This document shows positions 20,601-28,732 of a stretch of DNA of 64,000 bases, one piece after another (positions within the stretch are counted from its first letter, which is position 1; each line of letters starts with the position of its first letter). Source of the stretch: Streptomyces sp. NBC_01669 (GTDB taxonomy: Bacteria > Actinomycetota > Actinomycetes > Streptomycetales > Streptomycetaceae); assembly GCF_026339735.1 (NCBI RefSeq), contig NZ_JAPEQG010000001.1, positions 3,472,001 through 3,536,000 on the forward strand. The letters are read 5' to 3'. The notes under the pieces were generated by a model, which saw nothing but the letters and a program-made list of their open reading frames with translations, was not told where the DNA came from and did not search any database. Position numbers and translations under genes: made by a program.

Positions 20601-20616
20601 TCCGGTCCAGACCACT
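20601..20616. promoter_or_regulatory. DasR-like (dre) site upstream of the esterase
   Basis: The 16-mer TCCGGTCCAGACCACT matches the dre consensus ACTGGTCTAGACCACT at 13 of 16 positions and keeps GGTC-N2-GACC. It lies about 27 nt before the esterase ATG, in the divergent promoter region. Confidence 0.5.
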
Positions 20617-20755
20617 TACCGAATCGGTCACATCGGTTTCATATTCGCAAACACCCCGTTTACGGTTCCAAAGTCGAACATTCAGATGTCCGACACGTTG
20701 CACGAGTGTGACCTAGCACCCTCTTGCGCATCCCCGAACAGGTGCCGCAGAGTGA

Positions 20756-20782
20756 TGTATGCGCTTACAGGCAGCGCATACA
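20756..20782. promoter_or_regulatory. LacI-type operator of the sugar importer operon
   Basis: TGTATGCGCTTACA (20756-20769) is a near-perfect palindrome of the same type as the site before the LacI gene. The half TGTATGCGC is also repeated in perfect inverse as GCGCATACA (20774-20782), giving overlapping half-sites. It ends 27 nt before the binding-protein start, a good place to block transcription. Confidence 0.65.
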
Positions 20783-20809
20783 TTCGGATTGCTCAAGGAG
20801 GAGCCCTCC

Positions 20810-22054
20810 ATGTCCCGCACCGTCAGAACCGCCTCGGTCGGCATAGCAGTCGCTCTCGCATTCGGCATCACCGCGTGCGGCAGTTCCGGTGGCGACGACG
20901 TCGCCGCGGACAAGAAGCAGACGATCACCGTCTGGGCCATGGGGGCCGAGGGCGAGAAGCTCGTGGATGTGGCGAAGGTCTACGAGAAGTCCCACCCGAA
21001 CATCACCGTCAAGGTGACCCCGGTCGGCTGGGACGTCGCCCACCAGAAGCTGGTCTCCGCGGCCGCCGCCGGCACCATGCCGGACGTTGCGCAGATGGGC
21101 GGCAGCTACATGGGCGAGTTCTCCGAGCTGGGCGTCCTGGAGCCGGTGGACACCAAGACCTTCGACAAGAAGGACTTCTTCGCCTCCGGCTGGAACCAGG
21201 GCGAGGTGGACGGCACCGCGTACGGCGTGCCGTGGTACGTCGACACCCGCGTCCTCTACTACCGCACCGACCTGGCCGAGAAGGCCGGCATCGACAAGGC
21301 CCCGACCAACTGGAAGGAGATGCAGGACCTCGCGACCGCCTACCAGAAGAAGGCCGGTACCAAGTGGGGCCTGTCCATCCAGCCCAGTGGCCTGGACACG
21401 GTGCAGAACTTCTACTCCTTCCTGTACTCGGCCGGCGGCGAGATCGTCAACGACAAGGGCGAAGCCGTCATCGACAGCCCTGAGGCCGTCAAGGCGCTGA
21501 AGGAGTACGGCTCGTACTTCGACAAGGGTCTCTCCAACAAGTCCGTGCAGCCCGGCTACGACGTCGTGAAGGACTTCGGCAACGGCCGCGTCCCCATGTT
21601 CTTCGGCGGCCCCTGGCACGTGACCCTGCTGGACGAGGGCCAGACGCAGATCAAGGGCAAGTGGGCGGTGGCCAACGTCCCTGCCGACAAGTCCTCCGTC
21701 TCCATGGCGGGCGGCTCCTCCCTGGTGATCTCCAAGGACAGTGAGCACAAGGCCGCTGCCACGGAGTTCATCAAGTACCTGACCGACACCAAGGGTCAGG
21801 CCGACTGGTACAAGCGCACCAAGGACCTGCCGGCCAACACCGCGGCCTGGACCTCCGGAGCGCTCGCCGACGACGCCAACCTCCAGGTCTTCAAGAAGCA
21901 GATGGACACTGCCAAGGCCTCTCCCTCGCTCGCCAAGTGGACCGAGATCACCGACAAGGTCGACCAGGCCATCGCGAAGGTCACCCAGGGCAAGGCTTCC
22001 GCCGAGGACGCGCTGAAGACGGCGCAGTCCGAGATCGAAGGCCTCGTGAAGTAG
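20810..22054 (+). CDS. Sugar-binding lipoprotein of ABC importer
   Basis: A 414-aa extracellular sugar-binding protein of the family-1 type (MalE/UgpB/CebE-like). The start MSRTVRTASV is preceded by AAGGAGG. The signal ends in the lipobox ITAC with Cys23. The mature part shows the usual pattern (ITVWAMGAEGEKLVDVAKVY, YGVPWYVDTRVLYYRTDLAE, NGRVPMFFGGPWHVTLLDEG). It is the first gene of an importer-glucosidase operon and has no ATPase gene nearby, so it should use a shared MsiK-type ATPase, as Streptomyces oligosaccharide importers do. The substrate is probably a beta-linked gluco-oligosaccharide, judged from its neighbours. Confidence 0.93.
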   Translation: MSRTVRTASVGIAVALAFGITACGSSGGDDVAADKKQTITVWAMGAEGEKLVDVAKVYEKSHPNITVKVTPVGWDVAHQKLVSAAAAGTMPDVAQMGGSYMGEFSELGVLEPVDTKTFDKKDFFASGWNQGEVDGTAYGVPWYVDTRVLYYRTDLAEKAGIDKAPTNWKEMQDLATAYQKKAGTKWGLSIQPSGLDTVQNFYSFLYSAGGEIVNDKGEAVIDSPEAVKALKEYGSYFDKGLSNKSVQPGYDVVKDFGNGRVPMFFGGPWHVTLLDEGQTQIKGKWAVANVPADKSSVSMAGGSSLVISKDSEHKAAATEFIKYLTDTKGQADWYKRTKDLPANTAAWTSGALADDANLQVFKKQMDTAKASPSLAKWTEITDKVDQAIAKVTQGKASAEDALKTAQSEIEGLVK

Positions 22055-22059
22055 GAGCC

Positions 22060-23052
22060 ATGAGCACCACGACCGGAAAGGCCGCACAGCCGGCCAAGGT
22101 GCAGGCCGGGCCGGGGACCTCCGCGTCCCCGGCCGCCGGGCCACAGGGGCGCCGGGGTCGCAAGAGGGCTTCGATGGGTGTGCAGAACGCGGCCGGCTGG
22201 CTGTTCTCCACTCCCTTCCTCGTCCTCTTCACCGTCTTCATGGCGTTCCCGATCCTCGCCACCCTGCTGATGAGCTTCACCGACTTCGGGCTGCGCAATG
22301 TCACGCACCCGCTGGACGCGAAGTTCATCGGTTTCGAGAACTACGTCAATCTGTTCAGCGACGACAAGTTCCTCAAGTCGCTCTTCAACACGGCGTACTT
22401 CGTGGTCATCGGTGTCCCCCTGACGATCTTCCTCGGGCTGGTCGCCGCGGTACTGCTGAACAACGGCATCGACCGGGCGCGGACCTTCTTCCGGGTCGGT
22501 TTCTACGCTCCGGTGGTCACCACGATCGTCGCGGTCGCCGTGGTCTGGCGTTTCGTGCTCGACCCGAGCGACGGGCTGATCGGCGGCCTCTTCACAGAAG
22601 TGGGCCTCACCCCGCCGGACTTCCTCGGCTCCGAGACGCTGGCGATGCCGTCGATGATCGCCATGGCGGTCTGGCGCAACCTCGGCACGGTCATGGTGCT
22701 CTTCATCGCCGGCCTGCAGGCCATCCCCACCGAAGTGCGGGAAGCCGCGAAGCTCGACGGTGCCGGTGTCTGGCACGAGTTCCGCAGGATCACCGTGCCT
22801 CTGCTGCGGCCCACGCTCCTCTACGCCACGGTCATCACCACCATCGGCTACCTCAACGTCTTCGAGGAACCGTTCGTGATGACGCAGGGCGGGCCCTCGG
22901 ACTCCACCCTCACCGTCTCGCTGAACATGTACCGCGAGGGCTTCAACTTCTTCCACATGGGCTATGCGAGCGCCATGGCGTATGTCCTCTTCGTAGTGAT
23001 CATGGGCATCACTGTGCTCCAGCTCCGACTGCTGAAGGACAACACGAAATGA
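22060..23052 (+). CDS. Sugar ABC importer permease (MalF type)
   Basis: A 330-aa permease beginning MSTTTGKAAQ with AGGAG before the ATG; about 40 polar residues precede the first helix (NAAGWLFSTPFLVLFTVFMA). The EAA loop is visible (EVREAAKLDGAGVWHEFRRI). It starts 5 nt after the binding-protein gene and overlaps the next permease gene by 4 bp, so the three are co-translated. Confidence 0.93.
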   Translation: MSTTTGKAAQPAKVQAGPGTSASPAAGPQGRRGRKRASMGVQNAAGWLFSTPFLVLFTVFMAFPILATLLMSFTDFGLRNVTHPLDAKFIGFENYVNLFSDDKFLKSLFNTAYFVVIGVPLTIFLGLVAAVLLNNGIDRARTFFRVGFYAPVVTTIVAVAVVWRFVLDPSDGLIGGLFTEVGLTPPDFLGSETLAMPSMIAMAVWRNLGTVMVLFIAGLQAIPTEVREAAKLDGAGVWHEFRRITVPLLRPTLLYATVITTIGYLNVFEEPFVMTQGGPSDSTLTVSLNMYREGFNFFHMGYASAMAYVLFVVIMGITVLQLRLLKDNTK

Positions 23053-23951
23053 GCGCCACCCGTGCACCAGGCGCCGTCCCGACGGCGAAGTCGAAGGAGC
23101 CGATCAGGCCCCAGGGCATGAAGAAGACCCGGAACCCCAAGCGGCCGCTGGTCTACGTCCTGCTCTCGGTCGGTCTGCTGATCATGTCGGCACCGTTCCT
23201 CTGGATGGCTCTTTCGGCCTTCAAGACGTCGAGCGAACTGTCGGCCAGCCCACCGGTGTGGATCCCCACCGAGTGGACCCTGGACAACTTCCGGGACCTG
23301 CTCGACAAGCTCGATCTGCCGCTGTACTTCATGAACTCGGTGATCGTGGCGGTGCTGGTCACCCTCTCGAACCTGGTGTTCTGCTCGATGCTCGGCTATG
23401 CCCTGGCCAAGCTGAACTTCGTCGGGCGCAACAAGATCTTCGGGCTGGTCCTCGGCGCCCTGATGGTGCCCGGCAACCTGATGCTGCTGCCGCTCTTCGT
23501 CCTGATGAGCAAGCTCCAGCTGATCGACACCTACGCGGGGCTCGTGCTGCCCTTCGCCGCCGGAGCCTTCGGTGTCTTCCTGATGCGCCAGTTCATGCAG
23601 TCGATCCCGGACGAACTGCTGGAAGCGGCCCGGATGGACGGCGCCGGCGAGTGGTACATCTTCTGGCGGATCGTGATGCCGCTGGTGAAGCCTGCCCTCG
23701 CAACGCTCTCGATCTTCACCTTCCTCGGTTCCTGGAACAACTTCGTCTGGCCGCTGATCGCGACCAACGACCCGGACAAATACACCCTGCCGGTGGCACT
23801 CGCGACCTTCGCCACGGACCCCAACAAGGCTGGTGGCTCCAACGGCATGCTCATGGCCGGGGCGTTCCTGGTCGTGCTGCCCGTGCTGGTCCTGTTCATC
23901 GCGCTGCAGCGCCACTTCACCCAGGGCATTGCCACAGCCGGCATGAAGTAG
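23049..23951 (+). CDS. Sugar ABC importer permease (MalG type)
   Basis: A 300-aa partner permease. Helix 1 is in YVLLSVGLLIMSAPFLWMAL, the EAA loop is ELLEAARMDGAGEWYIFWRI, and the C-terminus ends FTQGIATAGMK as in many MalG-type proteins. The ATGA overlap with the previous gene shows tight coupling. An 81-nt gap leads to the glucosidase gene. Confidence 0.93.
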   Translation: MSATRAPGAVPTAKSKEPIRPQGMKKTRNPKRPLVYVLLSVGLLIMSAPFLWMALSAFKTSSELSASPPVWIPTEWTLDNFRDLLDKLDLPLYFMNSVIVAVLVTLSNLVFCSMLGYALAKLNFVGRNKIFGLVLGALMVPGNLMLLPLFVLMSKLQLIDTYAGLVLPFAAGAFGVFLMRQFMQSIPDELLEAARMDGAGEWYIFWRIVMPLVKPALATLSIFTFLGSWNNFVWPLIATNDPDKYTLPVALATFATDPNKAGGSNGMLMAGAFLVVLPVLVLFIALQRHFTQGIATAGMK

Positions 23952-24032
23952 CCCGCCCGGCCGAAACGCACAAGGCCGCACCCCGCTCCCCTGTCGGCCA
24001 CACCCCTCCATGCACCAGAAAGACATTTTGCG

Positions 24033-25235
24033 ATGACTCACACCCAGGTCCCGTTCCCCGAAGGCTTCCTGTGGGGTGCCTCCACGGCCGCCCACCAGAT
24101 CGAGGGCAACAACACCAACAGCGACTGGTGGGTCAAGGAACACACCGAGGGCACCCACATCCAGGAGCCCAGCCTGGACGCCTGCGACAGCTACCACCGC
24201 TGGCACGAGGACATGGACGTGCTCGCCGGTCTCGGTTTCACCGACTACCGGTTCTCCATCGAGTGGGCGCGCATCGAGCCGGCCGAGGGCCAGTTCTCGC
24301 GGGCCGAACTCGCCCACTACCGCCGCATGGTCGAAGGCGCCGTCGAGCGCGGCCTGCGCCCGATGATCACCCTGCACCACTTCACCGTGCCGCAGTGGTT
24401 CGAGGCGCGCGGTGGCTGGACCGCCGAGGGTGCGACCGAGCTCTTCGCCCGCTACGTCGCCGCCTGCGCACCGGTGATCGGCCAGGACGTCAGTCACGTC
24501 TGCACCATCAACGAGCCCAACATGATCGCCGTGATGGCCGGCCAGGCCAAGCGGGGCGACAACAGCTTCCCGCCGGCCGGGCTGCCGACCCCGGACGACG
24601 AGACCACCCAGGCCGTCATCGCCGCCCACCACGCCGCCGTCAAGGAGGTCAAGGCGATCAACGCCGACATCCAGGTCGGCTGGACCATCGCCAACCAGGT
24701 CTACCAGGCGCTCCCGGGTGCCGAGGACGTCACGGCCGCGTACCGCTACCCGCGCGAGGACATCTTCATCGAGGCCGCCCGCGGCGACGACTGGATCGGC
24801 GTCCAGTCCTACACCCGCACCAGGATCGGCGCCGACGGACCGATCCCGACGGCCGAGGGCGTCGAGCGCACCCTCACGCAGTGGGAGTACTACCCGTCCG
24901 CGGTGGGCTACGCGCTGCGCCACACCGCCGAGGTGGTCGGCAGCGAGGTGCCACTGATCGTGACCGAGAACGGCATCGCGACCGATGTCGACAGTCGCCG
25001 GGTCGACTACTACACCGGGGCTCTGAACGAGGTCGCGTCCGCGCTGCAGGACGGTCTCAACGTTCAGGGCTATCTGGCGTGGAGCGCGCTCGACAACTAC
25101 GAGTGGGGCTCCTACAAGCCCACCTTCGGTCTGATCGGCTGGAACCCGGAGACCTTCGAGCGGCTGCCGAAGCCGTCTGCCGTCTGGCTGGGCGAGATGG
25201 GCCGCACCCGCACCCTGCCGCGCATCGCCGACTGA
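24033..25235 (+). CDS. GH1 beta-glucosidase
   Basis: A 400-aa cytoplasmic glycoside hydrolase of family 1. The acid/base Glu161 is in TINEP and the nucleophile Glu312 is in IVTENG; the N-terminal FPEGFLWGASTAAHQIEG is typical. It is about 50 residues shorter than most GH1 enzymes but keeps both catalytic parts and the end of the barrel (YLAWSALDNYEWGSYKPTFG). Placed directly after the importer genes, it should cleave imported beta-glucosides to glucose. A strong terminator follows. Confidence 0.93.
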   Translation: MTHTQVPFPEGFLWGASTAAHQIEGNNTNSDWWVKEHTEGTHIQEPSLDACDSYHRWHEDMDVLAGLGFTDYRFSIEWARIEPAEGQFSRAELAHYRRMVEGAVERGLRPMITLHHFTVPQWFEARGGWTAEGATELFARYVAACAPVIGQDVSHVCTINEPNMIAVMAGQAKRGDNSFPPAGLPTPDDETTQAVIAAHHAAVKEVKAINADIQVGWTIANQVYQALPGAEDVTAAYRYPREDIFIEAARGDDWIGVQSYTRTRIGADGPIPTAEGVERTLTQWEYYPSAVGYALRHTAEVVGSEVPLIVTENGIATDVDSRRVDYYTGALNEVASALQDGLNVQGYLAWSALDNYEWGSYKPTFGLIGWNPETFERLPKPSAVWLGEMGRTRTLPRIAD

Positions 25236-25274
25236 CGAAACCCCACAGACCGGGAGCCACCTGACGGCCCCCTC

Positions 25275-25320
25275 CAGTGCGGGAACCGGCGGAACCTGAC
25301 GGCCGCCGGTTCCCGCACTG
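25275..25320 (+). terminator. Terminator of the importer-glucosidase operon
   Basis: A perfect 18-bp stem (25275-25292 with 25303-25320) and 10-nt loop lie 40 nt after the glucosidase stop. The following gene must therefore have its own promoter or depend on read-through. Confidence 0.9.
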
Positions 25321-25484
25321 CACCCTTCGGCGCGCCCGACGCCCCACGGCCTCGGACGCGCTGACAGCCACACCCGGAAATCGCGCCATCGGCGCAGCCG
25401 CACCCGCGGCCGTCTTCCTGCCGCCGCATCGAGCACGCCACGAAATCCCCCCATCCCCCTTCTGCCACCGGGAGCTGGACCTTC

Positions 25485-26993
25485 ATGGACCGTCGCACGT
25501 TCATCACCGCTGCAGGGACCGGGGCTGCCGCCCTGTCCTTCGGAGCCGTATCCGCATCCTCCGCGAGCGCCGCTCCGACCGCTCGATCCGGTCAACCCAC
25601 GCATGCCGCACATCCTGTTCATGCCTTTGATACACCGCTGCTGCTGCGCTGGTTCCGCGACACGTACCACTCGATCGAGGCAATGACGACCGACCTCGGT
25701 CTGGCCACGGACAAGATCGATGTCAGCGGATCCGGCGGCCCCGTCCAGTCCCGCCAGACCTCGCCCACCAATATCGGCTGCGGACTCTGGTCGACCGTGG
25801 CCGCGGGCGGTCTCGGCGTGATCAGCGACGCCACGATGCACCGCAGGCTGGAGCGCACCGTGCAGGCCGTGGAGAAGTTGGAGCGCCACCACGGCTTCTG
25901 GCTCAACTGGTACGACGCGCACGACGGTTCGGTGCTGACCGAGTGGCCCGGCAGCGGTGACCCGGTCCGCCCGTTCCTCTCCTCCGTCGACAACGCCTGG
26001 CTGATCACCGGCCTGCGCATCGCCGCCGACGCCTCGCCCGCGCTGCGCCCGCGCGTCTCCCGGATCCTGGCTACCGCCGACTGGTCGTACTACTACACGC
26101 CGTACGACCCGGCCGACCCGGCCGCCGGCCCCGGCCAGCTGCGCGGCGGCTTCTGGCCCGACACCGAGGAGCCCACCGGCCACCATTACGGCGCGCTCAA
26201 CACCGAGCCGCGCATGGCCAGTTACCTCGGCATCGCCGACGGATCACTGCCGGCCGACCACTACTGGCACCTGCTGCGCACGATGCTTCCGGAGCACGGT
26301 CAGGAGCAGCATCCGCAGGGTTCGTACGTCGCCATGGACGGCATTCGCGTCTGGCAGGGCCACTACACCCACCGCGGCCGGAAGATCGTCCCGAGCTGGG
26401 GTGGTTCGATGTTCGAGGCGTTGATGGTGCCGCTGTTCGTGCCGGAGCCGGAGTGGTCGCCGCAGTCCTGGGGCCTCACCCACCAGCGTTACGTCCGCAG
26501 CCAGATCGAACACGGCATGGACGAAGCGAAGTACGGGTACTGGGGTTTCTCCCCCGCCAACATTCCCGAGGGCGGTTACCAGGAGTACGGCGTCGACGCC
26601 ATCGGCATGCAGGTTGACGGCTATGCCTCCAATACCGACCGCACGTACACCACGGACGGCGCGCCGCTGCCGCCCGCGTCGGTGTTCACCAACGGTGTGG
26701 TCACCCCGCACGCCTCGTTCCTCGCCCTGCCGTACGCACCGGTGGAGGCGATCGCCAACCTGCGGGCGCTCGACCGTGACTTCGGCGCCTACCACGACGG
26801 TTACGGCTTCCGGGACTCCGTCAATGTCCGCACCGGACGCGTCAGTGATTACATGCTCGCCCTCGACCAGGGCATGATCGCCGCGGCACTGGCCCAGGCG
26901 ATCCGCCCCGGGCTGCTGCAACGGCCTTTCCGGACGGGCGGGTTCCGGTCGAAGGTGCGTCCGCTGCTCGCCAAGGAGCGCTTCTCCATCTGA
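25485..26993 (+). CDS. Secreted glucoamylase-like enzyme (GH144/PF10091 type)
   Basis: A 502-aa protein with a twin-arginine signal (MDRRTFITAAGTGAAALSF) and probable cleavage after ASA near residue 30. The mature part fits the putative-glucoamylase fold shared by GH144 endo-beta-1,2-glucanases and cyclic glucan synthase domains: GLWSTVAAGGLGVIS, a WGGSMFEALMVPLF stretch near residue 305, YGYWGFSPA near 350, and TPHASFLALPYAP. Its position after a beta-glucoside importer and GH1 enzyme suggests that it cuts an external beta-glucan (beta-1,2 is possible) into importable oligomers. The family placement is from motifs only; the linkage specificity is inference. Confidence 0.75.
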   Translation: MDRRTFITAAGTGAAALSFGAVSASSASAAPTARSGQPTHAAHPVHAFDTPLLLRWFRDTYHSIEAMTTDLGLATDKIDVSGSGGPVQSRQTSPTNIGCGLWSTVAAGGLGVISDATMHRRLERTVQAVEKLERHHGFWLNWYDAHDGSVLTEWPGSGDPVRPFLSSVDNAWLITGLRIAADASPALRPRVSRILATADWSYYYTPYDPADPAAGPGQLRGGFWPDTEEPTGHHYGALNTEPRMASYLGIADGSLPADHYWHLLRTMLPEHGQEQHPQGSYVAMDGIRVWQGHYTHRGRKIVPSWGGSMFEALMVPLFVPEPEWSPQSWGLTHQRYVRSQIEHGMDEAKYGYWGFSPANIPEGGYQEYGVDAIGMQVDGYASNTDRTYTTDGAPLPPASVFTNGVVTPHASFLALPYAPVEAIANLRALDRDFGAYHDGYGFRDSVNVRTGRVSDYMLALDQGMIAAALAQAIRPGLLQRPFRTGGFRSKVRPLLAKERFSI

Positions 26994-27015
26994 CCCCCGG
27001 CGGCGTGCAACGGGG

Positions 27016-28086
27016 TCAGTTCCAGCCCTCGCGGTACGCCGCCCAGTCACCTTCCCGCGCGGCGAAGTCCACATAGAGCGCGACTCCGAACCGTTCCCGG
27101 CCGCGGTCCGTGCGTCCCAGACCCAGTCTGGTGCCGCGGACCGCGGCCTCGACCGTCTCCGCCGACTCGTGGTGCCCGAGATCGTCCTCGTGGAAGAACG
27201 GCAGGCCCATCAGCAGATCGGTCTCCCGGGGGGTCACTTCGAGGGCGAGAGCGGTCTGCTCCGCGACGTAGCCGCCGTACATGCCCTCCAGCGGCATCCA
27301 GCTGTCGTACGACATGACGGCGATCTGATCCACACGCCGCGCCACCTGCCCGAAGAACTTCTGCGACCACCACTTGGGGCTGCCGCTGAGCGTGCCCACG
27401 ACACTGTGCGCAGCGGGCAGCGGGTCGATCTGGTGGGCGGCGACGGAGAGCGGTGCGGATCGGGCCCGTGTGAGGGCGTGCAGGTCGTCGAGCAGCGAGA
27501 GATAGTGCCGGTCGCCGGAGTGCAGGGGTTCGAGGTCGAAGTGGACACCGTCGAAACCGGCATCGAGGATCTGCCGCGCGGAGGTGACCACAGCCGTGCG
27601 GGACGCGGACCGTTCCAGACGAAGCCCGTCGGGACCTTCGGTGGCCAGGACGTCACCGAGCCAGGCCTGCACCCGGATGCCCGGCAGAGCGCGGTGCATG
27701 GCATCGAGCAGCCATCGCGCCTTCGGGTAGCGGGTGGTGGGCAGTGTGCCGTCGTGTTCCAGGGGCCCGGCATGGACGTACAGGTCCTTGATCCCGGTCC
27801 CCCTGATCCGGGCGGCAAACGCCGCGAGGTCCTTGTCGGTCTTGCGCCCGTCGACCCAGGCGTGGCCCAGCCAGACGGCATCACGGCCGCGGGTACGGGT
27901 CCCGGCGCCGGGATCGCCGGAGTAGTTGATCCGCAGCGCGACACCCGCCGTGACCACCGGAATCACGATCACCAGGACGAGGCCGAGCGCGATCCGTCGC
28001 GGCCAGGTCTCCCAGAGCCGGCTCCAGCGGAACCGGCCCACCCGATTCCGCACAGCACCGGTCATCCTCCTCATACGCGTACGCAC
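27016..28086 (-). CDS. Membrane-anchored GH18-like protein
   Basis: A 356-aa protein starting at GTG 28086 with GGGGG about 7 nt upstream. A basic stretch is followed by one membrane helix (IALGLVLVIVIPVVTAGVAL), so the rest lies outside the cell. The domain looks like a TIM barrel. FDGVHFDLEP aligns with the chitinase signature DGxDxDxE, but the first inner Asp is His while the final Asp and Glu remain; MSYDSWMP matches a later barrel strand. It may act on a glycan or only bind one. I do not know a characterised homologue. An upstream in-frame start (28134) is possible. Confidence 0.65.
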   Translation of the reverse strand: MRTRMRRMTGAVRNRVGRFRWSRLWETWPRRIALGLVLVIVIPVVTAGVALRINYSGDPGAGTRTRGRDAVWLGHAWVDGRKTDKDLAAFAARIRGTGIKDLYVHAGPLEHDGTLPTTRYPKARWLLDAMHRALPGIRVQAWLGDVLATEGPDGLRLERSASRTAVVTSARQILDAGFDGVHFDLEPLHSGDRHYLSLLDDLHALTRARSAPLSVAAHQIDPLPAAHSVVGTLSGSPKWWSQKFFGQVARRVDQIAVMSYDSWMPLEGMYGGYVAEQTALALEVTPRETDLLMGLPFFHEDDLGHHESAETVEAAVRGTRLGLGRTDRGRERFGVALYVDFAAREGDWAAYREGWN

Positions 28087-28157
28087 TCCGGTACCCCCTT
28101 GATTGTCGGCGTGCCGTGGCAGTATGACCGCCATGACTCCTCCCTGCCGAAAGGCCG

Positions 28158-28634
28158 ATGACGCGTAAGAGGCCCGGCGCGCTGCGCGCTGCCCAGCAGA
28201 GAACGCCCGGATGGCTGTGCAAGCCGGGCAGGATCCACCGCCTCTCCCTCTCCGCCGGCGCCGCGATCCGTCGTGTGGAGCATGACAACAATGGGTACAC
28301 GGCCTTCCCGGGTGCCACAGCCGTGGCTCTGCGCCACATCCACTCCTCGGAGGACCTCAGGGCGCACGCTGTACCCCAGCCTCGCCGACTGCCCCTGTCG
28401 GGGCTGCTCGCTCGACGACGTGACCCTTGCCAGGACGCGCTCGGCGACGTCCTGGCCCTGCTGCCGCCTCGGCCGCAGGCCGAGCTGGGCCGCCCCGTCG
28501 CCCGAATCGACAGGGAGCTGTTGCGCCGGACCCTCCCCGATCCGCGCGCGCCCGGTCATCCGTGGCGACGGGAGGCGTGGTGGCGGATGCGGGTGCATGA
28601 CGAGGTCATCGATCCCCCGCAGTGCGGACCGTAG
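28158..28634 (+). CDS. Hypothetical protein, actinobacterial
   Basis: A 158-aa Arg-rich protein of unknown function. The C-terminal half (LGDVLALLPPRPQAELGRPV to RTLPDPRAPGHPWRREAWWR) looks like a conserved small-protein family, while the first 60 residues look less constrained, so the true start may be a later in-frame GTG. No signal or membrane segment is seen. It diverges from the GH18-like gene. Confidence that this frame is real is moderate. Confidence 0.5.
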   Translation: MTRKRPGALRAAQQRTPGWLCKPGRIHRLSLSAGAAIRRVEHDNNGYTAFPGATAVALRHIHSSEDLRAHAVPQPRRLPLSGLLARRRDPCQDALGDVLALLPPRPQAELGRPVARIDRELLRRTLPDPRAPGHPWRREAWWRMRVHDEVIDPPQCGP

Positions 28635-28732
28635 GACCCCACCGCGGAGGACCACGTGGCGGCAGCCCCGGGCGGACCGCCGGGTCGCGGGTTACTGAGG
28701 GTGGACATAACCTCACAAAGGTGATGCAGCTC

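Noticed and set aside
22962..26186. A 1074-aa open frame on the minus strand
   Set aside because: It is antisense to the MalG permease, GH1 and GH144-like genes; its translation is Asp/Gly/Arg/Val-rich with no domain and reflects third-position G/C bias.
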